Origin: Palaeococcus pacificus DY20341
Lineage (GTDB): Archaea > Methanobacteriota_B > Thermococci > Thermococcales > Thermococcaceae
Assembly: GCF_000725425.1 (NCBI RefSeq)
Contig: NZ_CP006019.1
Location: 124,001 to 188,000 of the forward strand
Length of the DNA stretch: 64,000 bases
Reading direction: 5' to 3'
The notes beneath the pieces were generated by a model. It ran no database searches, had not been told where the DNA came from, and saw only the letters and a program-made list of their open reading frames with translations. Position numbers and translations under genes: made by a program. Positions 25,475 to 35,034 of the stretch are shown here, one piece after another (the stretch's first letter is position 1; each line of letters opens with the position of its first letter).

Positions 25475-27928
25475 TCAGCGTTTGCTGTTGAGGATGTGCT
25501 TGTAGTAGTACCAAAGGCCGCGTGTTATGTCCCTTACCTCTATCATCGTAAATGTTAAGGAACGCCCGATATATTCAGCGCTCTCTTCCCACGTGTGTGC
25601 TTGAAGAACGCGGTGTATCAACAGGTGTATCTGCCTCTCATCTAAATATGGTTTCATCCAGCCGTCGAGGAAGTAGAGCTTTACTATTGGTTTAACTGCA
25701 TCTAAAACGGTATCATATGTTAGCACTTTGCCAGTGAATAGTTCTAAGCGCTTCTTTTGTACTTTTGTCAGGTGTATTGGATAATCAACTGCCTCTTCAA
25801 ATGGGCTTTCAAGGAGCCACCTTGCAATTTCTGGCTCTAAATCTTTATGAGTATCTCCAAGCCACTCCAATAGACGAATCCTAAATTCTGCATTTGCCTC
25901 TTTTACAATTTTTTTCGCTTTTTCACTTATGGGCTTAATCACTATGGCGGTATACTCACCACTAACCGGGTTTCTTGAGGGGCTCAAGTGAACGGGAGCA
26001 AATCCATTTCTCACCCAGAACCTAATTAATTCCTCGCTTGCTCCAAAACCTGAACCAACCCAATCGTAGCCCTTTTCTTGAGCCTCTTTAATTAAAAGCT
26101 CAAGTGCTTTGCTTCCCAAACCGCGATCCATTGCATCTGGGTGCGTCGCTATTCTAACGACACGGTAACCTTTGAGCTTAGCAAACTCCTTGGCATAGTG
26201 GTGTTTGACCATCATGTCCGGGATTATATTACCACGCGGTTTGTATCCTTGGGCCATTTTATCAATTACCTTCTTTGGAATTCCGCCCTCTTTTGCTATT
26301 TGGACCGCTGTAACGATTTTGCCGTTGCTCAAGCGTAAAACTCTAGCTTCATGGTGGGGAGCGTCTGCTAAAAGTGCTACATCGCTCGGTCTGTTCTTGT
26401 AGTGTGCTAAAACATAAATTCCAACGAAGTTCCTTAGCTCGTCTTCGCCTTTTCCTTCGAACCACTCATCCAAATCCGGCTCTTCAAACTTAACTTCCTT
26501 GCGCTTTATGAGCTCATAGTCTTCTTTTGTTAGGTCAGTGGGCTCTGCATCGAGGAGGAGGATATCAAAGAGCCAGTTTTCTATAGGGTCTCCGCTGGCA
26601 TATCTAATCGGCGTTGAAAGGTGTATCTCCTTAAACTCCCTCTTCTCTTTAGCCTTCTTTAAGAACTTGACAGAAAATCCTCTTCCAGCTCCTTCATAAC
26701 CGTGGATAGTTGAGGAGTAAATTACTTTGGGCTTGTTCAAGTATTTGTGAAGAATCGGTACGTGAATTCCTGCTGCTTCATCCAAAACATAAACGTCCGC
26801 CTTCTTTTTGTAGCCTTCGGTTGGCGGATAATATCTCAAACCTATTCCCTTTGCATAGAGCTCTTTGATTAATCCCTTTTCTTCAACCACTTTCACTTTA
26901 TAACCGAGCTTTTCGAGGCTCTTCTTTGCGAAGCGGAAAAGGCTTTGAACGTTTTCCAGCTCTGGAGCAGTCACCACGACTCTAAACTTCTTCTTTCCAC
27001 TAACTTTTGCGAGCCCTATAACGCTTATTCCAACGCTCACACTCTTTCCTCTTCCTCTATCTGCTGTCAAAACGACCATCCCATCTTTATCTGCGAGCTC
27101 TTCAATGCTCTTCAAAACCTCAGCTTGACCCTTGGTTAAGCACAACTCATAGAGCTCCTTAGGGAACTTGACTTCCTCTGGCATTATCACTTTTTCCCTA
27201 TCCGGCAGCTTTGCTTGGTCTTTGCTGTTTTTTGGCTTCCTAAGCACTTTTTGATTCTCTGCTTTTATTATGTAAATGCCGTTATGCTCCTCAAACTTCC
27301 TAATAAGACGTCTATTAAAGCGCTTCTTCACGTCATCGATTGTGTATGGAGGGGTAACAAGGCTCTTGTGAAAGCCTGTCCACATCTTTTTCCACTTTTT
27401 GAATGGGTTTGTCAGGACAAAAATTAACCCTCCGCCTCTGATGGTCTCTATAATCCTTCCTAAATCGTTTGGAGAGAAGTCGTAGCTCAAATCCAGAATG
27501 AGCATATCAAAAGTCCTTCCAAGAATGTCTTTGGTGTATTTGAAGGGAACAGCTGTGACGTTAACATTTTCTCCCGCTAAAATATCGAAGTGCTTCCTAA
27601 ATTCCTCATACCTCTTTCTCCCAAAAGTTTCGGGCCCTAAAGCATCCGTGGCGTAGAGAACTTCGATTTTATCTTCACTCTCATCTCTAAGTTTTTTCTC
27701 TATAAGCTTGCTCACGATTGAGGAGAGAATGCTAGCAGAAGCACCCCCTAAAATTCCTGCTAACGCTGCTTTTTCCATTCCCTCTCCTTGGAGAACAATC
27801 ATCCTTCTGTGGAAGCTCTCTAATGCCTCGCTTAGGGCTCTCTCTGTGAGCTTTAAGAGATTATCCTTAACCCCCTCGCCCTTTGCGTACTCTCTCACAT
27901 CTTTGCTGAATCGCACTTTTACGGTCAT
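25475..27928 (-). CDS. tmcA: RNA cytidine acetyltransferase TmcA/Nat10-like
   Basis: Makes N4-acetylcytidine in tRNA and, in Thermococcales, widely in rRNA and other RNAs. The 817-residue protein has an N-terminal DUF1726-like region, an RNA-helicase-type ATPase module with Walker A ADRGRGKSVSVG at about residue 290 and Walker B VYVLDEAAGI, then a GNAT domain with the acetyl-CoA loop ATHPDAMDRGLGSKALELL near residue 600, and a C-terminal tRNA-binding region. The length is normal. GGGGTGGAGAG precedes the ATG. A TATA-like TTTTTAAATTC lies about 40 nt upstream. Confidence 0.95.
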   Translation of the reverse strand: MTVKVRFSKDVREYAKGEGVKDNLLKLTERALSEALESFHRRMIVLQGEGMEKAALAGILGGASASILSSIVSKLIEKKLRDESEDKIEVLYATDALGPETFGRKRYEEFRKHFDILAGENVNVTAVPFKYTKDILGRTFDMLILDLSYDFSPNDLGRIIETIRGGGLIFVLTNPFKKWKKMWTGFHKSLVTPPYTIDDVKKRFNRRLIRKFEEHNGIYIIKAENQKVLRKPKNSKDQAKLPDREKVIMPEEVKFPKELYELCLTKGQAEVLKSIEELADKDGMVVLTADRGRGKSVSVGISVIGLAKVSGKKKFRVVVTAPELENVQSLFRFAKKSLEKLGYKVKVVEEKGLIKELYAKGIGLRYYPPTEGYKKKADVYVLDEAAGIHVPILHKYLNKPKVIYSSTIHGYEGAGRGFSVKFLKKAKEKREFKEIHLSTPIRYASGDPIENWLFDILLLDAEPTDLTKEDYELIKRKEVKFEEPDLDEWFEGKGEDELRNFVGIYVLAHYKNRPSDVALLADAPHHEARVLRLSNGKIVTAVQIAKEGGIPKKVIDKMAQGYKPRGNIIPDMMVKHHYAKEFAKLKGYRVVRIATHPDAMDRGLGSKALELLIKEAQEKGYDWVGSGFGASEELIRFWVRNGFAPVHLSPSRNPVSGEYTAIVIKPISEKAKKIVKEANAEFRIRLLEWLGDTHKDLEPEIARWLLESPFEEAVDYPIHLTKVQKKRLELFTGKVLTYDTVLDAVKPIVKLYFLDGWMKPYLDERQIHLLIHRVLQAHTWEESAEYIGRSLTFTMIEVRDITRGLWYYYKHILNSKR

Positions 27929-28161
27929 CTCTCCACCCCCTGTAAGAGAAAATGTGGGGAGAATTTAAAAAGTCATCTCTTGTGAAAATCAAATTTCCTT
28001 TGGTGTCTTCGATTTATCACCAGTCAAAAACTAGGTGAATCTCATATCTAGTTCTATTGACCTTAAGCACCAAGTTGCTTAAACCTTTGTTGATGGCATT
28101 AAAACATTCATCTGAACGCTAAGCTTTTATATGAAAAAAGCCGAATTGGTTCGGTGATACC

Positions 28162-30075
28162 ATGAAGAAGCTCGACATTAAAGACCTCGGCAAGTTTAGA
28201 CTCCTTGGAGGGTTGGATGTTTACAAAAACAAGACGGCCTTTACAGTTGCGGAGATAAGTCTCGAGAAGGACGACTATTTTTCAAAGATCTACCTCTATG
28301 ATGGGCGAAAGGTTAAGCCCTTTACATCCGGCCCAAAGGACTCAAATCCAAAGTTCTCTCCCGACGGAAAGCTAATAGCTTTTACATCAAAGCGCGATAA
28401 GGAGAGCAAGGAAGCTGAGCTTTACCTAATTCCAACAACGGGTGGAGAAGCTAGGCTTTTAAGGAAGTTTAAGTTTGGCATTAGTGACTATGAATTTTCT
28501 CCTGATGGGAAGCAATTGGTGGTAATAGCCCCTGTAGAGATTGAAAGAAGGAAGAAGAAAGATGAAGACGTTCACTTAATCAAAGAGATTCCCTTCTGGT
28601 TCAATGGTATCGGCTGGATTTACGGAAAAAGGAGCCACATCTTTCTCGTAAACCTCGAGAGTGGTAGAAAGCGAAAATTAACGAAGGGCAAGCTTAATGT
28701 TCAAACACTCAAATGGAGCTCCAGTGGAGATAAAATCTACTTCATAGCTGAAGAGAACAAGGAAAAGGAGCCCATGATAAGCGACCTCTTCGTTTTGGAC
28801 TTAAAGAGTAGGAAAATTGAGAAGCTTACCGAATCCAAATGGCGCATCTCTGACTTTGTAGTCCTCGACGAAACAACATTTATTTTAAGAATGAGCACTC
28901 TTGAGAGGGGAATTCCAACGAACACTCACATCTACCTCTTTAACGCCGAGACGAAGGAAATTAAAAAGCTCACCGCAGAACTCGATAGGAGTGCTTACAA
29001 TTCTCTCAACTGCGACGTTAGAGGAAAATCGAGGAATCCGCTCATATACAAAGATGGCTGGGTATACTACATAGCCACCGACGGTCCGAGGGCGAACCTC
29101 TTTAGAGTAAACCTCGAAGGTAAGATTGAGCGCGTTATTGGTGGAGATAGGAGCGTTGAGACATTTGGCATTGGTAGTTATTTAGTCTTCATAGCTCAAG
29201 ATGCCACGACCCCAACGGAGCTCTACGTTTTCAGGGACGGGAAAGAGAGGAAAGTTAGCGACTTCAACGGTTGGATTAAAGAGTATAAGCTCTCAAAACC
29301 TGAGCACTTCAAGGTTAAAGCTTCCGATGGCGTGGAAATTGACGCTTGGATAATGAAACCCCTTGACTTCAAGGAAGGAAAGAAGTATCCCGCTATCCTT
29401 GAGATTCACGGAGGACCTAAGACCGCTTATGGCTACTCATTCATGCACGAATTCCATGTTTTAACGGCTAAGGGCTTTGTGGTAATATTCTCCAACCCGA
29501 GGGGAAGCGACGGCTATGGGGAGGAGTTCGCCGACATTAGGGAGCACTACGGCGAGAGGGACTATCAGGACCTGATGGAGGTCGTTGATGAAGCTTTGAA
29601 GAGGTTTGATTTCATTGATGAAGAAAGAATCGGCGTTACCGGAGGTTCTTACGGGGGCTTCATGACGAACTGGATTGTAGGGCATACTAAGAGGTTTAAA
29701 GCTGCAGTAACCCAGAGATCAATCTCCAATTGGGTAAGCTTCTTTGGAACGACGGATATAGGCTACTTCTTTGCGCCAGACCAAATTGGAAAAGACCCAT
29801 GGAGCAATCTCGATGGCTACTGGGAGAAGAGCCCCCTCAAATACGCGCCAAATGTTGAAACGCCTTTACTCATAATACACTCAATAGAAGACTACCGCTG
29901 CTGGCTCCCGGAGGCCCTGCAGTTCTACACAGCACTCAAATATTTAGGCAAAGAAGTTGAGCTCGCGTTGTTCCCGGGTGAAAACCATGATCTCTCGAGG
30001 AGCGGAAAGCCAAAGCACAGGGTTAAGAGGTTGGAGCTCATAGCAGGGTGGATGGAGAGGTGGTTGAAGGGATGA
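28162..30075 (+). CDS. S9 family peptidase (acylaminoacyl-peptidase-like)
   Basis: Serine peptidase of the prolyl oligopeptidase family that releases acylated or unblocked N-terminal residues from peptides in the cytoplasm. The 637-residue product has an N-terminal beta-propeller (repeats such as FSPDGKLIAFTSKR and FSPDGKQLVV) and a C-terminal alpha/beta hydrolase with GGSYGG (Ser496), Asp577 in HSIEDYR and His609 in GENHDLSR. No signal peptide is visible. The ATG follows GGTGAT and a TATA-like TTTTATATG. An inverted repeat TTAAGC-N8-GCTTAA is at 28063-28082 in its upstream region. The exact peptidase class is inferred. Confidence 0.93.
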   Translation: MKKLDIKDLGKFRLLGGLDVYKNKTAFTVAEISLEKDDYFSKIYLYDGRKVKPFTSGPKDSNPKFSPDGKLIAFTSKRDKESKEAELYLIPTTGGEARLLRKFKFGISDYEFSPDGKQLVVIAPVEIERRKKKDEDVHLIKEIPFWFNGIGWIYGKRSHIFLVNLESGRKRKLTKGKLNVQTLKWSSSGDKIYFIAEENKEKEPMISDLFVLDLKSRKIEKLTESKWRISDFVVLDETTFILRMSTLERGIPTNTHIYLFNAETKEIKKLTAELDRSAYNSLNCDVRGKSRNPLIYKDGWVYYIATDGPRANLFRVNLEGKIERVIGGDRSVETFGIGSYLVFIAQDATTPTELYVFRDGKERKVSDFNGWIKEYKLSKPEHFKVKASDGVEIDAWIMKPLDFKEGKKYPAILEIHGGPKTAYGYSFMHEFHVLTAKGFVVIFSNPRGSDGYGEEFADIREHYGERDYQDLMEVVDEALKRFDFIDEERIGVTGGSYGGFMTNWIVGHTKRFKAAVTQRSISNWVSFFGTTDIGYFFAPDQIGKDPWSNLDGYWEKSPLKYAPNVETPLLIIHSIEDYRCWLPEALQFYTALKYLGKEVELALFPGENHDLSRSGKPKHRVKRLELIAGWMERWLKG

Positions 30076-30203
30076 TTTAATGTAATAATGTAAGATGAAA
30101 AAAGATTATATACGATAACCACATGATGAAAAATATAGATTAAAGCAGTATTTTGTTGATCTAAGATGCAATTGCTGGTGTCTATTCCTTAGGGGGGACG
30201 TAT

Positions 30204-30683
30204 ATGAATGGGCTAAGAGGAGTAATTGCATATACTGTTAAAAAGCTGAGAGAGTCTGGTCTTTACAGAAGAACCTTTGTTCAGAAGATTTTATATTTTG
30301 CACTCCCCAATGAGATGAGAAATGAATTGTTTGTTCCGTATCTTTACGGTCCATATAGTGCTGGAATTCAAAGGGTAGTTCAATATCTTGAAGATAATCC
30401 TTCTTATATTCTTATATGGGAGAAAGAAATGGATGACGCTAAGATAAAAGAAGCAATTGATAAGTTAATCAGATTTATAAACGACGAAAAAATAACAACA
30501 ACGCACTTGTCACAGTTAGCTAAGGTGCACTTTCTATTAACGAATACAAAAGGTGATATAGAAAGAGTAAAAAGAAAAAGTATATCTCTTGGTTGGGACG
30601 AGCTCATTAGAAAAGATGGACTTATTGAATACCGACTTCAGGAACTAAGAACACTACAGAAAGAAATTAGGGATTTATCTTAA
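30204..30683 (+). CDS. YwgA-like protein paired with HD phosphohydrolase
   Basis: A 159-residue protein resembling YwgA of Bacillus and other proteins with the pattern QKILYF ... PYLYGPYS. Here these are VQKILYFALPNEMR and PYLYGPYSAGIQRVVQYLED. The fold is probably a winged-helix-like alpha domain, without catalytic residues. GGGGGGACG precedes the ATG. In Bacillus ywgA neighbours ywfO, which codes for a dNTP-hydrolysing HD protein, and the next gene here is the same type, so the pairing looks conserved. The gene is AT-richer than its surroundings. It could be a regulator or antitoxin-like partner; that is inference. Confidence 0.7.
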   Translation: MNGLRGVIAYTVKKLRESGLYRRTFVQKILYFALPNEMRNELFVPYLYGPYSAGIQRVVQYLEDNPSYILIWEKEMDDAKIKEAIDKLIRFINDEKITTTHLSQLAKVHFLLTNTKGDIERVKRKSISLGWDELIRKDGLIEYRLQELRTLQKEIRDLS

Positions 30684-30723
30684 TCAAAGCGTCTGTAGGG
30701 ACATGCAAATGGGGGCGTGCTGA

Positions 30724-32220
30724 GTGCACACAATCTCTAAATATTTTTCTTTATTAGACGGGTTAAAATTAGTTAGAGACCCAATATATGGCTTTATTGA
30801 AGTTCCTGTTGAATTCTTACCAGTAATAGACAATAAACTCTTTCAAAGATTGAGATGGGTAAGTCAGCTTCCACTAGAACAGCTTGTATATCCCTCAGCT
30901 CAGCATTCTAGGTTTGAACATTCCCTTGGTACAATGTATCTTTCAATGCTAACTGCAATAACGTTACTGCAGGATGGTATCTCCAAGAAGAGAATTTACT
31001 CTGCAATCAAAGACGATGCTAATACGACTCATATTCCATCTAAAAAATTGGGGAAGTTCTTTGTTACAGTAGCTGGATTAGTGGGATTATTACACGATGT
31101 TGGGCATGCACCATTTAGCCACACACTTGAGGATGCCACTAAATATACTCAAAAAGATATAGAGTACAATCACGAGATAGTTGGATTTAAGATATCTGAG
31201 CATATATTAAAGAATTATACAAAAGGAACCCGAGGAAAAGATGAAGGATTTCGAGAAGATGTCGCCAAAACCGTACTTGCTGTTTTGAACAAAAGTATAT
31301 CTTTAAGTGAGCTATCTCCCATCCAAAAGATATTAAGAACAATTATTGATAATGTCATAGATGTAGATAAAGGAGACTATGTGCTAAGAGATTCCTATCA
31401 CTGTGGAGTTACCTATGGAAATTATGGTCTAGAGAGACTGTGGAGACATGTTCGTATTACTAGTGATTATACCTTGGGAGTTTCTCCAAAGGGGGCTATT
31501 GAGGCATGGAGTCTAAGGTTTGCAAGATATAAAATGTACAAGAATGTGTATAAGCATCATGTGAGAAATATCACTGATGCATTGTTGATTAAGATTCTCG
31601 CAAACTCTTTTGATATATTAGATAAGGAAAATTTACGGTTGGTATTGCCATTTGGTGGTACAAATCTGCAAGATGAAGAGACATTATTACGTTTTGCATT
31701 CTGGACGGATAACCAGTTTCTCAAAATATTAACGGAAATAGAAGAAGGACATTTCACCAAAGATTTTAACTTAAATGTTAAGCCCCTGATAGAGAAGTTC
31801 CTTAAAAGAGAACTCCACAAGAGATACCATAAAATTCTCCTAGAGCAATTTGGGATTGTTAAAATTGATAAAAAAACAATTATCCGGATACGTAAGGTAT
31901 TGGAAGATATTGAACACAATAAAAATGTCGAGTTAAGTTTTATAATTACTAGAGATATATTGCCTCCAGTATTCACAAAAGATGTCCAAGCAAGCATTCG
32001 AGTAATAAATAGAAGGGGAAAAGAGATCCCCTTAGCTGAGTATCTAGGTTTTTCCATAGACCGACTACTCAAAGGATATGAAGATGTTGATGTAAATGAA
32101 GAGCTTGATAAATACAACGAACCTGGTTTCTATTTGGAAATATTTGCCCCAAAAAACACTAACGAAAACCTAAAAAAAGAAATTGAGGAACACTTAGATA
32201 GTGAGTTCTCTAGGCAATAA
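30724..32220 (+). CDS. HD-domain dNTP phosphohydrolase (SAMHD1/YwfO-like)
   Basis: A 498-residue HD hydrolase of the SAMHD1/EF1143 type, which removes triphosphate from dNTPs. The motifs are LVRDPIYGFIEVP, YPSAQHSRFEHSLG (H61), LLHDVGHAPFSH (H124-D125) and IDVDKGDYVLRDSYHCGV, in which D215, K216, Y219 and D223 match the SAMHD1 dNTP site. The start is a GTG at 30724 after GGGGGCGTG. It is 40 bp downstream of the YwgA-like gene and AT-rich like it (many ATA and AAA codons), suggesting recent transfer of both. A dNTP-depletion defence role is plausible but unproven. Confidence 0.88.
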   Translation: MHTISKYFSLLDGLKLVRDPIYGFIEVPVEFLPVIDNKLFQRLRWVSQLPLEQLVYPSAQHSRFEHSLGTMYLSMLTAITLLQDGISKKRIYSAIKDDANTTHIPSKKLGKFFVTVAGLVGLLHDVGHAPFSHTLEDATKYTQKDIEYNHEIVGFKISEHILKNYTKGTRGKDEGFREDVAKTVLAVLNKSISLSELSPIQKILRTIIDNVIDVDKGDYVLRDSYHCGVTYGNYGLERLWRHVRITSDYTLGVSPKGAIEAWSLRFARYKMYKNVYKHHVRNITDALLIKILANSFDILDKENLRLVLPFGGTNLQDEETLLRFAFWTDNQFLKILTEIEEGHFTKDFNLNVKPLIEKFLKRELHKRYHKILLEQFGIVKIDKKTIIRIRKVLEDIEHNKNVELSFIITRDILPPVFTKDVQASIRVINRRGKEIPLAEYLGFSIDRLLKGYEDVDVNEELDKYNEPGFYLEIFAPKNTNENLKKEIEEHLDSEFSRQ

Positions 32221-32263
32221 TGCTACTAAACTGTTCTTAGTGATAGCATTGTCAATACCAAAC

Positions 32264-32332
32264 TTACTTCGCTTCCTCGATGTGCTCCAGGTAGACATTC
32301 CTAATTTCTGGGTAGATGGACTCAGTGATAGG
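32264..32332 (-). pseudogene. possible C-terminal remnant of a lost gene (about 22 codons)
   Basis: Minus-strand frame reading PITESIYPEIRNVYLEHIEEAK then TAA. It looks like the end of a real protein (amphipathic, archaeal codon use) but has stops (TGA TAG) directly upstream, where ppcA ends. There is no start codon. It may be a leftover of a gene interrupted at the edge of the AT-rich insert. Weak evidence. Confidence 0.25.
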
Positions 32333-32335
32333 CTA

Positions 32336-33766
32336 TCAACCCAAAAACCCTCTCAAACCCGCTGCTTCGACGATTAAGCCCTCATCGAACTCTCCGCTTA
32401 GTATCCTCGTGGTTATCGCCTCGTGCTCTTCCATAGGTTCGACTCCAAGCTCCTTTTGAAGATCGGTGATAGGTTTTAAGAACTTGAACTTCTCTGCCGC
32501 TCTTGGGTTGAAATACATCAGGGCAGAGCTCAGGTCTCTGTAAAGACCTTTATAGTACTCGCTAACCTTCTCAAGCTCGCTTTCACTTAAAGCACTCAGC
32601 CCTAAGAGCTCTGGTGGAACGCCAATTGAATAGAGCGATGCGGTGAACTTTATAGCCCTAGGTAGAGCCATGCCGTTAACCTCTCTTGAGTATCCAAAAA
32701 GGCCGATGTGGAGCTTTCTTCTTCTCCTTGAAGGAACGTATTTTGCCACCTCCCTTATAAGCGGCGCTAAAGCTCTGAGCTCCGCTGAATACGCCCTCTC
32801 GTATTTTGGAAGGAGTTCAAACATCTCCTCACCTATTGCCTCAGCTTTTCCTCTCTTGGAGGATTTTATTTTTTCCACGGCTTTTATGACATCTTTTGGA
32901 GTGTTGTCGTACTTAAATGAGCTCTGGACGGTGAAAGTCTGGGCGCTTTTATACTCCTCCAAAACCCCTTTAACGTTCCCGGGTGTGAAGTGCCCCCTAA
33001 AAGGTGCTCCCCCAACTCCAATGATAGGATATATCTCAATCCCCATCTCTTCTTCAAGCTCTTGGAGCTTAAATAGAGCATATTTGTCATAAAGAACTGC
33101 ACTTATTAGGCCGTAGTTCATAGCCGGATCGCTCCTCGCTAGGAAAACGCGCTGGTATTCAATGTCCTTTCCCGTTATGTACTCCTCGAGGATTTCGTGA
33201 GCGTTTAAGATGGCCTCCTTCGTCTCGAAAAGAGGAATCACGCTTATCTCTTTGGGAAAAAACTCTCCTATCCACTCGTATATCTTCACGTCGTAGACTC
33301 TCTTGTACTGCTTTCCTGCGATGTAGCGCTTGTAGAGCTCATAAACCCGCTCAATCTCCTCGGAAGATGTGGTCATAGGCAGAATAACTTCAAATATCGG
33401 AATTACCTCTTCACCATAGAAGATCTTCGCATAATCCGCTGAACGTGGAATGCTCTCCAAAGTTTCAAGCAAAAGCTTTGCTTCGGTTTTTTCAACACTT
33501 GGATTTGGTACTCTCGGCGTTAGTCTAAAACTCTTTCCAAGTCTGCGTTCTTTGAAAAAGTAGCCGTGCTTCTCGAGGAGCTTTTTGACGACAAACTCGT
33601 CCACCTCTTTGCCCTCAAAGTCCCACATCTGCTCCTCTATCCCCAAGACGCTGAAGGCATAAAATGCCTCCGTTACTTCATCCTCTCCACCAAGGGTGGG
33701 TTCTTGAGCGAAGAAGGGAATAAACACGTTGTCAGGATGTTGAGTACTCATTGTTCTTGGTATCAT
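32336..33766 (-). CDS. ppcA: phosphoenolpyruvate carboxylase, archaeal type
   Basis: Carboxylates phosphoenolpyruvate to oxaloacetate, an anaplerotic step. The 476-residue protein belongs to the short archaeal family (PpcA), half the size of the bacterial enzyme. It starts MIPRTMSTQHPDNVFIPFFA, a conserved family start, and has VFLARSDPAMNYGLISA, PIIGVGGAPFRGHFTPGNV (glycine loop with catalytic Arg) and SFKYDN. The frame is open further to 33829, but the ATG at 33766 matches the family. It is divergent from the MobA-like gene. Confidence 0.96.
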   Translation of the reverse strand: MIPRTMSTQHPDNVFIPFFAQEPTLGGEDEVTEAFYAFSVLGIEEQMWDFEGKEVDEFVVKKLLEKHGYFFKERRLGKSFRLTPRVPNPSVEKTEAKLLLETLESIPRSADYAKIFYGEEVIPIFEVILPMTTSSEEIERVYELYKRYIAGKQYKRVYDVKIYEWIGEFFPKEISVIPLFETKEAILNAHEILEEYITGKDIEYQRVFLARSDPAMNYGLISAVLYDKYALFKLQELEEEMGIEIYPIIGVGGAPFRGHFTPGNVKGVLEEYKSAQTFTVQSSFKYDNTPKDVIKAVEKIKSSKRGKAEAIGEEMFELLPKYERAYSAELRALAPLIREVAKYVPSRRRRKLHIGLFGYSREVNGMALPRAIKFTASLYSIGVPPELLGLSALSESELEKVSEYYKGLYRDLSSALMYFNPRAAEKFKFLKPITDLQKELGVEPMEEHEAITTRILSGEFDEGLIVEAAGLRGFLG

Positions 33767-33882
33767 ATGTCCCAATCTAGAGTAAATTAAATGGCATAAT
33801 TTAAATTTTTTGGAAAAATTTTTGAACAAATGACAATATATTTTGAAAAGCTTTTTAAATTCTCCTTGTTATATGCTAGTTC

Positions 33883-34473
33883 ATGTTCGCGTTTATTTTA
33901 GCCTTTCCAGAGAAGAGATGGGAAAACTACCTCTTGCCGGTAGATGAAGAGCCGATGGTAAGGATAGTCGAGCGGAGGCTTTTGGAAGCAAAGCGTATAG
34001 ACGATGTTTTCACAATAATTAAGAAGGGCCAGCTGAAAAGATACTCACTTCACATATCGAACCCCGTTGAAGTTAAAGCAAAAAACAAGCTTGAGGCCCT
34101 CTACAAAGCTCTTCCAAGCTCTGGTGAGGTCTTTTTGGTGGAGGGCAACATGCCTTTAATAATGCCCTTCTTAGTGAATTACCTCTCGACCCTATTTTTA
34201 GAGAGTGATAGCGAAGCACTCATACCTTCGTGGCGCGACGGAACTCTTGAAGTAACACATGCCTTTTATGAAGTAAAGCCCTTAAAGAGAGCGCTGGAAA
34301 CCTGTTTGGCTGAGAACGAGAAAAAGCTTAGCTGCATAGCAAAGCACCTCGACTACGAAAAGGTGAGCATTGAAGCTCTCTCTTCCAAAAACCCAAAGGT
34401 AACGCTGAGCTTCTTTAAAGTTAGAAACTCCTTTGATTTGAGGTTTGCTGAAGAGTCATTGAGAAAAATTTGA
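33883..34473 (+). CDS. degenerate MobA-like nucleotidyltransferase fold protein
   Basis: A 196-residue protein with the outline of MobA-like NTP transferases: an N-terminal strand MFAFILAF, then VDEEPMVRIVERRLLEAKRI, and the acidic-loop equivalent VEGNMPLIMP, where MobA has GDMP. The glycine-rich nucleotide loop normally following the first strand is absent (LAFPEKRWENYLLPV) and the metal-binding Asp of GDMP is Asn. It may therefore be inactive or use another substrate. A TATA box TTTTTAAATT about 25 nt before the ATG suggests a leaderless message. The assignment is tentative. Confidence 0.6.
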   Translation: MFAFILAFPEKRWENYLLPVDEEPMVRIVERRLLEAKRIDDVFTIIKKGQLKRYSLHISNPVEVKAKNKLEALYKALPSSGEVFLVEGNMPLIMPFLVNYLSTLFLESDSEALIPSWRDGTLEVTHAFYEVKPLKRALETCLAENEKKLSCIAKHLDYEKVSIEALSSKNPKVTLSFFKVRNSFDLRFAEESLRKI

Positions 34474-34482
34474 AATAAAAGG

Positions 34483-34995
34483 TTAAATCCTTACCGCTCT
34501 CTTCACCCTATCTGCAACAACTACCGCTATTACTGCCTTTAGGAGGTCAATGACTATAAACGGTGCAACACCAACTTTAAAGGCCTTTCCAAAGTCGTGC
34601 ATAAACAGTCCCAGCCTGAACCAGCCTAAGAGGTAGATTGCTAAGATTCCAACGAGCGAAGCGATTGCATAGCCCGTTATGTTTTCTTTCTTTTCACTTA
34701 TTAGGCCCACCAAGAAGGCCGCTATTGGAAATGCTATTAAGTAGCCCCCTGTAGGCCCATAAAGGTAGACAAAGCCGCCTTTAAAGCCTGCAAACACTGG
34801 TAGTCCTATAGCACCCATCAGGAGGTAAATTATCTGGCTCAAAAATCCCAAACGAGAGCCTAAAATTAACCCACTAAGCAGAATGAAGAGCACCTGCAGT
34901 GTTATGGGGACTTCTCCAATTGGAATGCTTATTTGGGCACCAACTGCTGTTAAGGCGGCAAATAAAGCTGGGTAAGCTATATCTTTTGCTCTCAT
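34483..34995 (-). CDS. bioY: biotin transporter BioY (ECF S component)
   Basis: Substrate-binding membrane subunit of an energy-coupling factor biotin importer. The 170-residue protein has six helices and the BioY hallmarks: ALFAALTAVGAQISIPIGEV, PITLQVLFILLSGLILGSRLG and GFKGGFVYLYGPTGGYLIAF. The length is normal. GGAGGTG precedes the ATG. Its promoter lies inside a BirA-type operator (35035-35061). EcfA and EcfT that could energise it are encoded 2.2 kb downstream on the other strand. Confidence 0.96.
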   Translation of the reverse strand: MRAKDIAYPALFAALTAVGAQISIPIGEVPITLQVLFILLSGLILGSRLGFLSQIIYLLMGAIGLPVFAGFKGGFVYLYGPTGGYLIAFPIAAFLVGLISEKKENITGYAIASLVGILAIYLLGWFRLGLFMHDFGKAFKVGVAPFIVIDLLKAVIAVVVADRVKRAVRI

Positions 34996-35034
34996 TTCAG
35001 CACCTCCAGTTATTTGGACATCTGTTAGTGTTTG

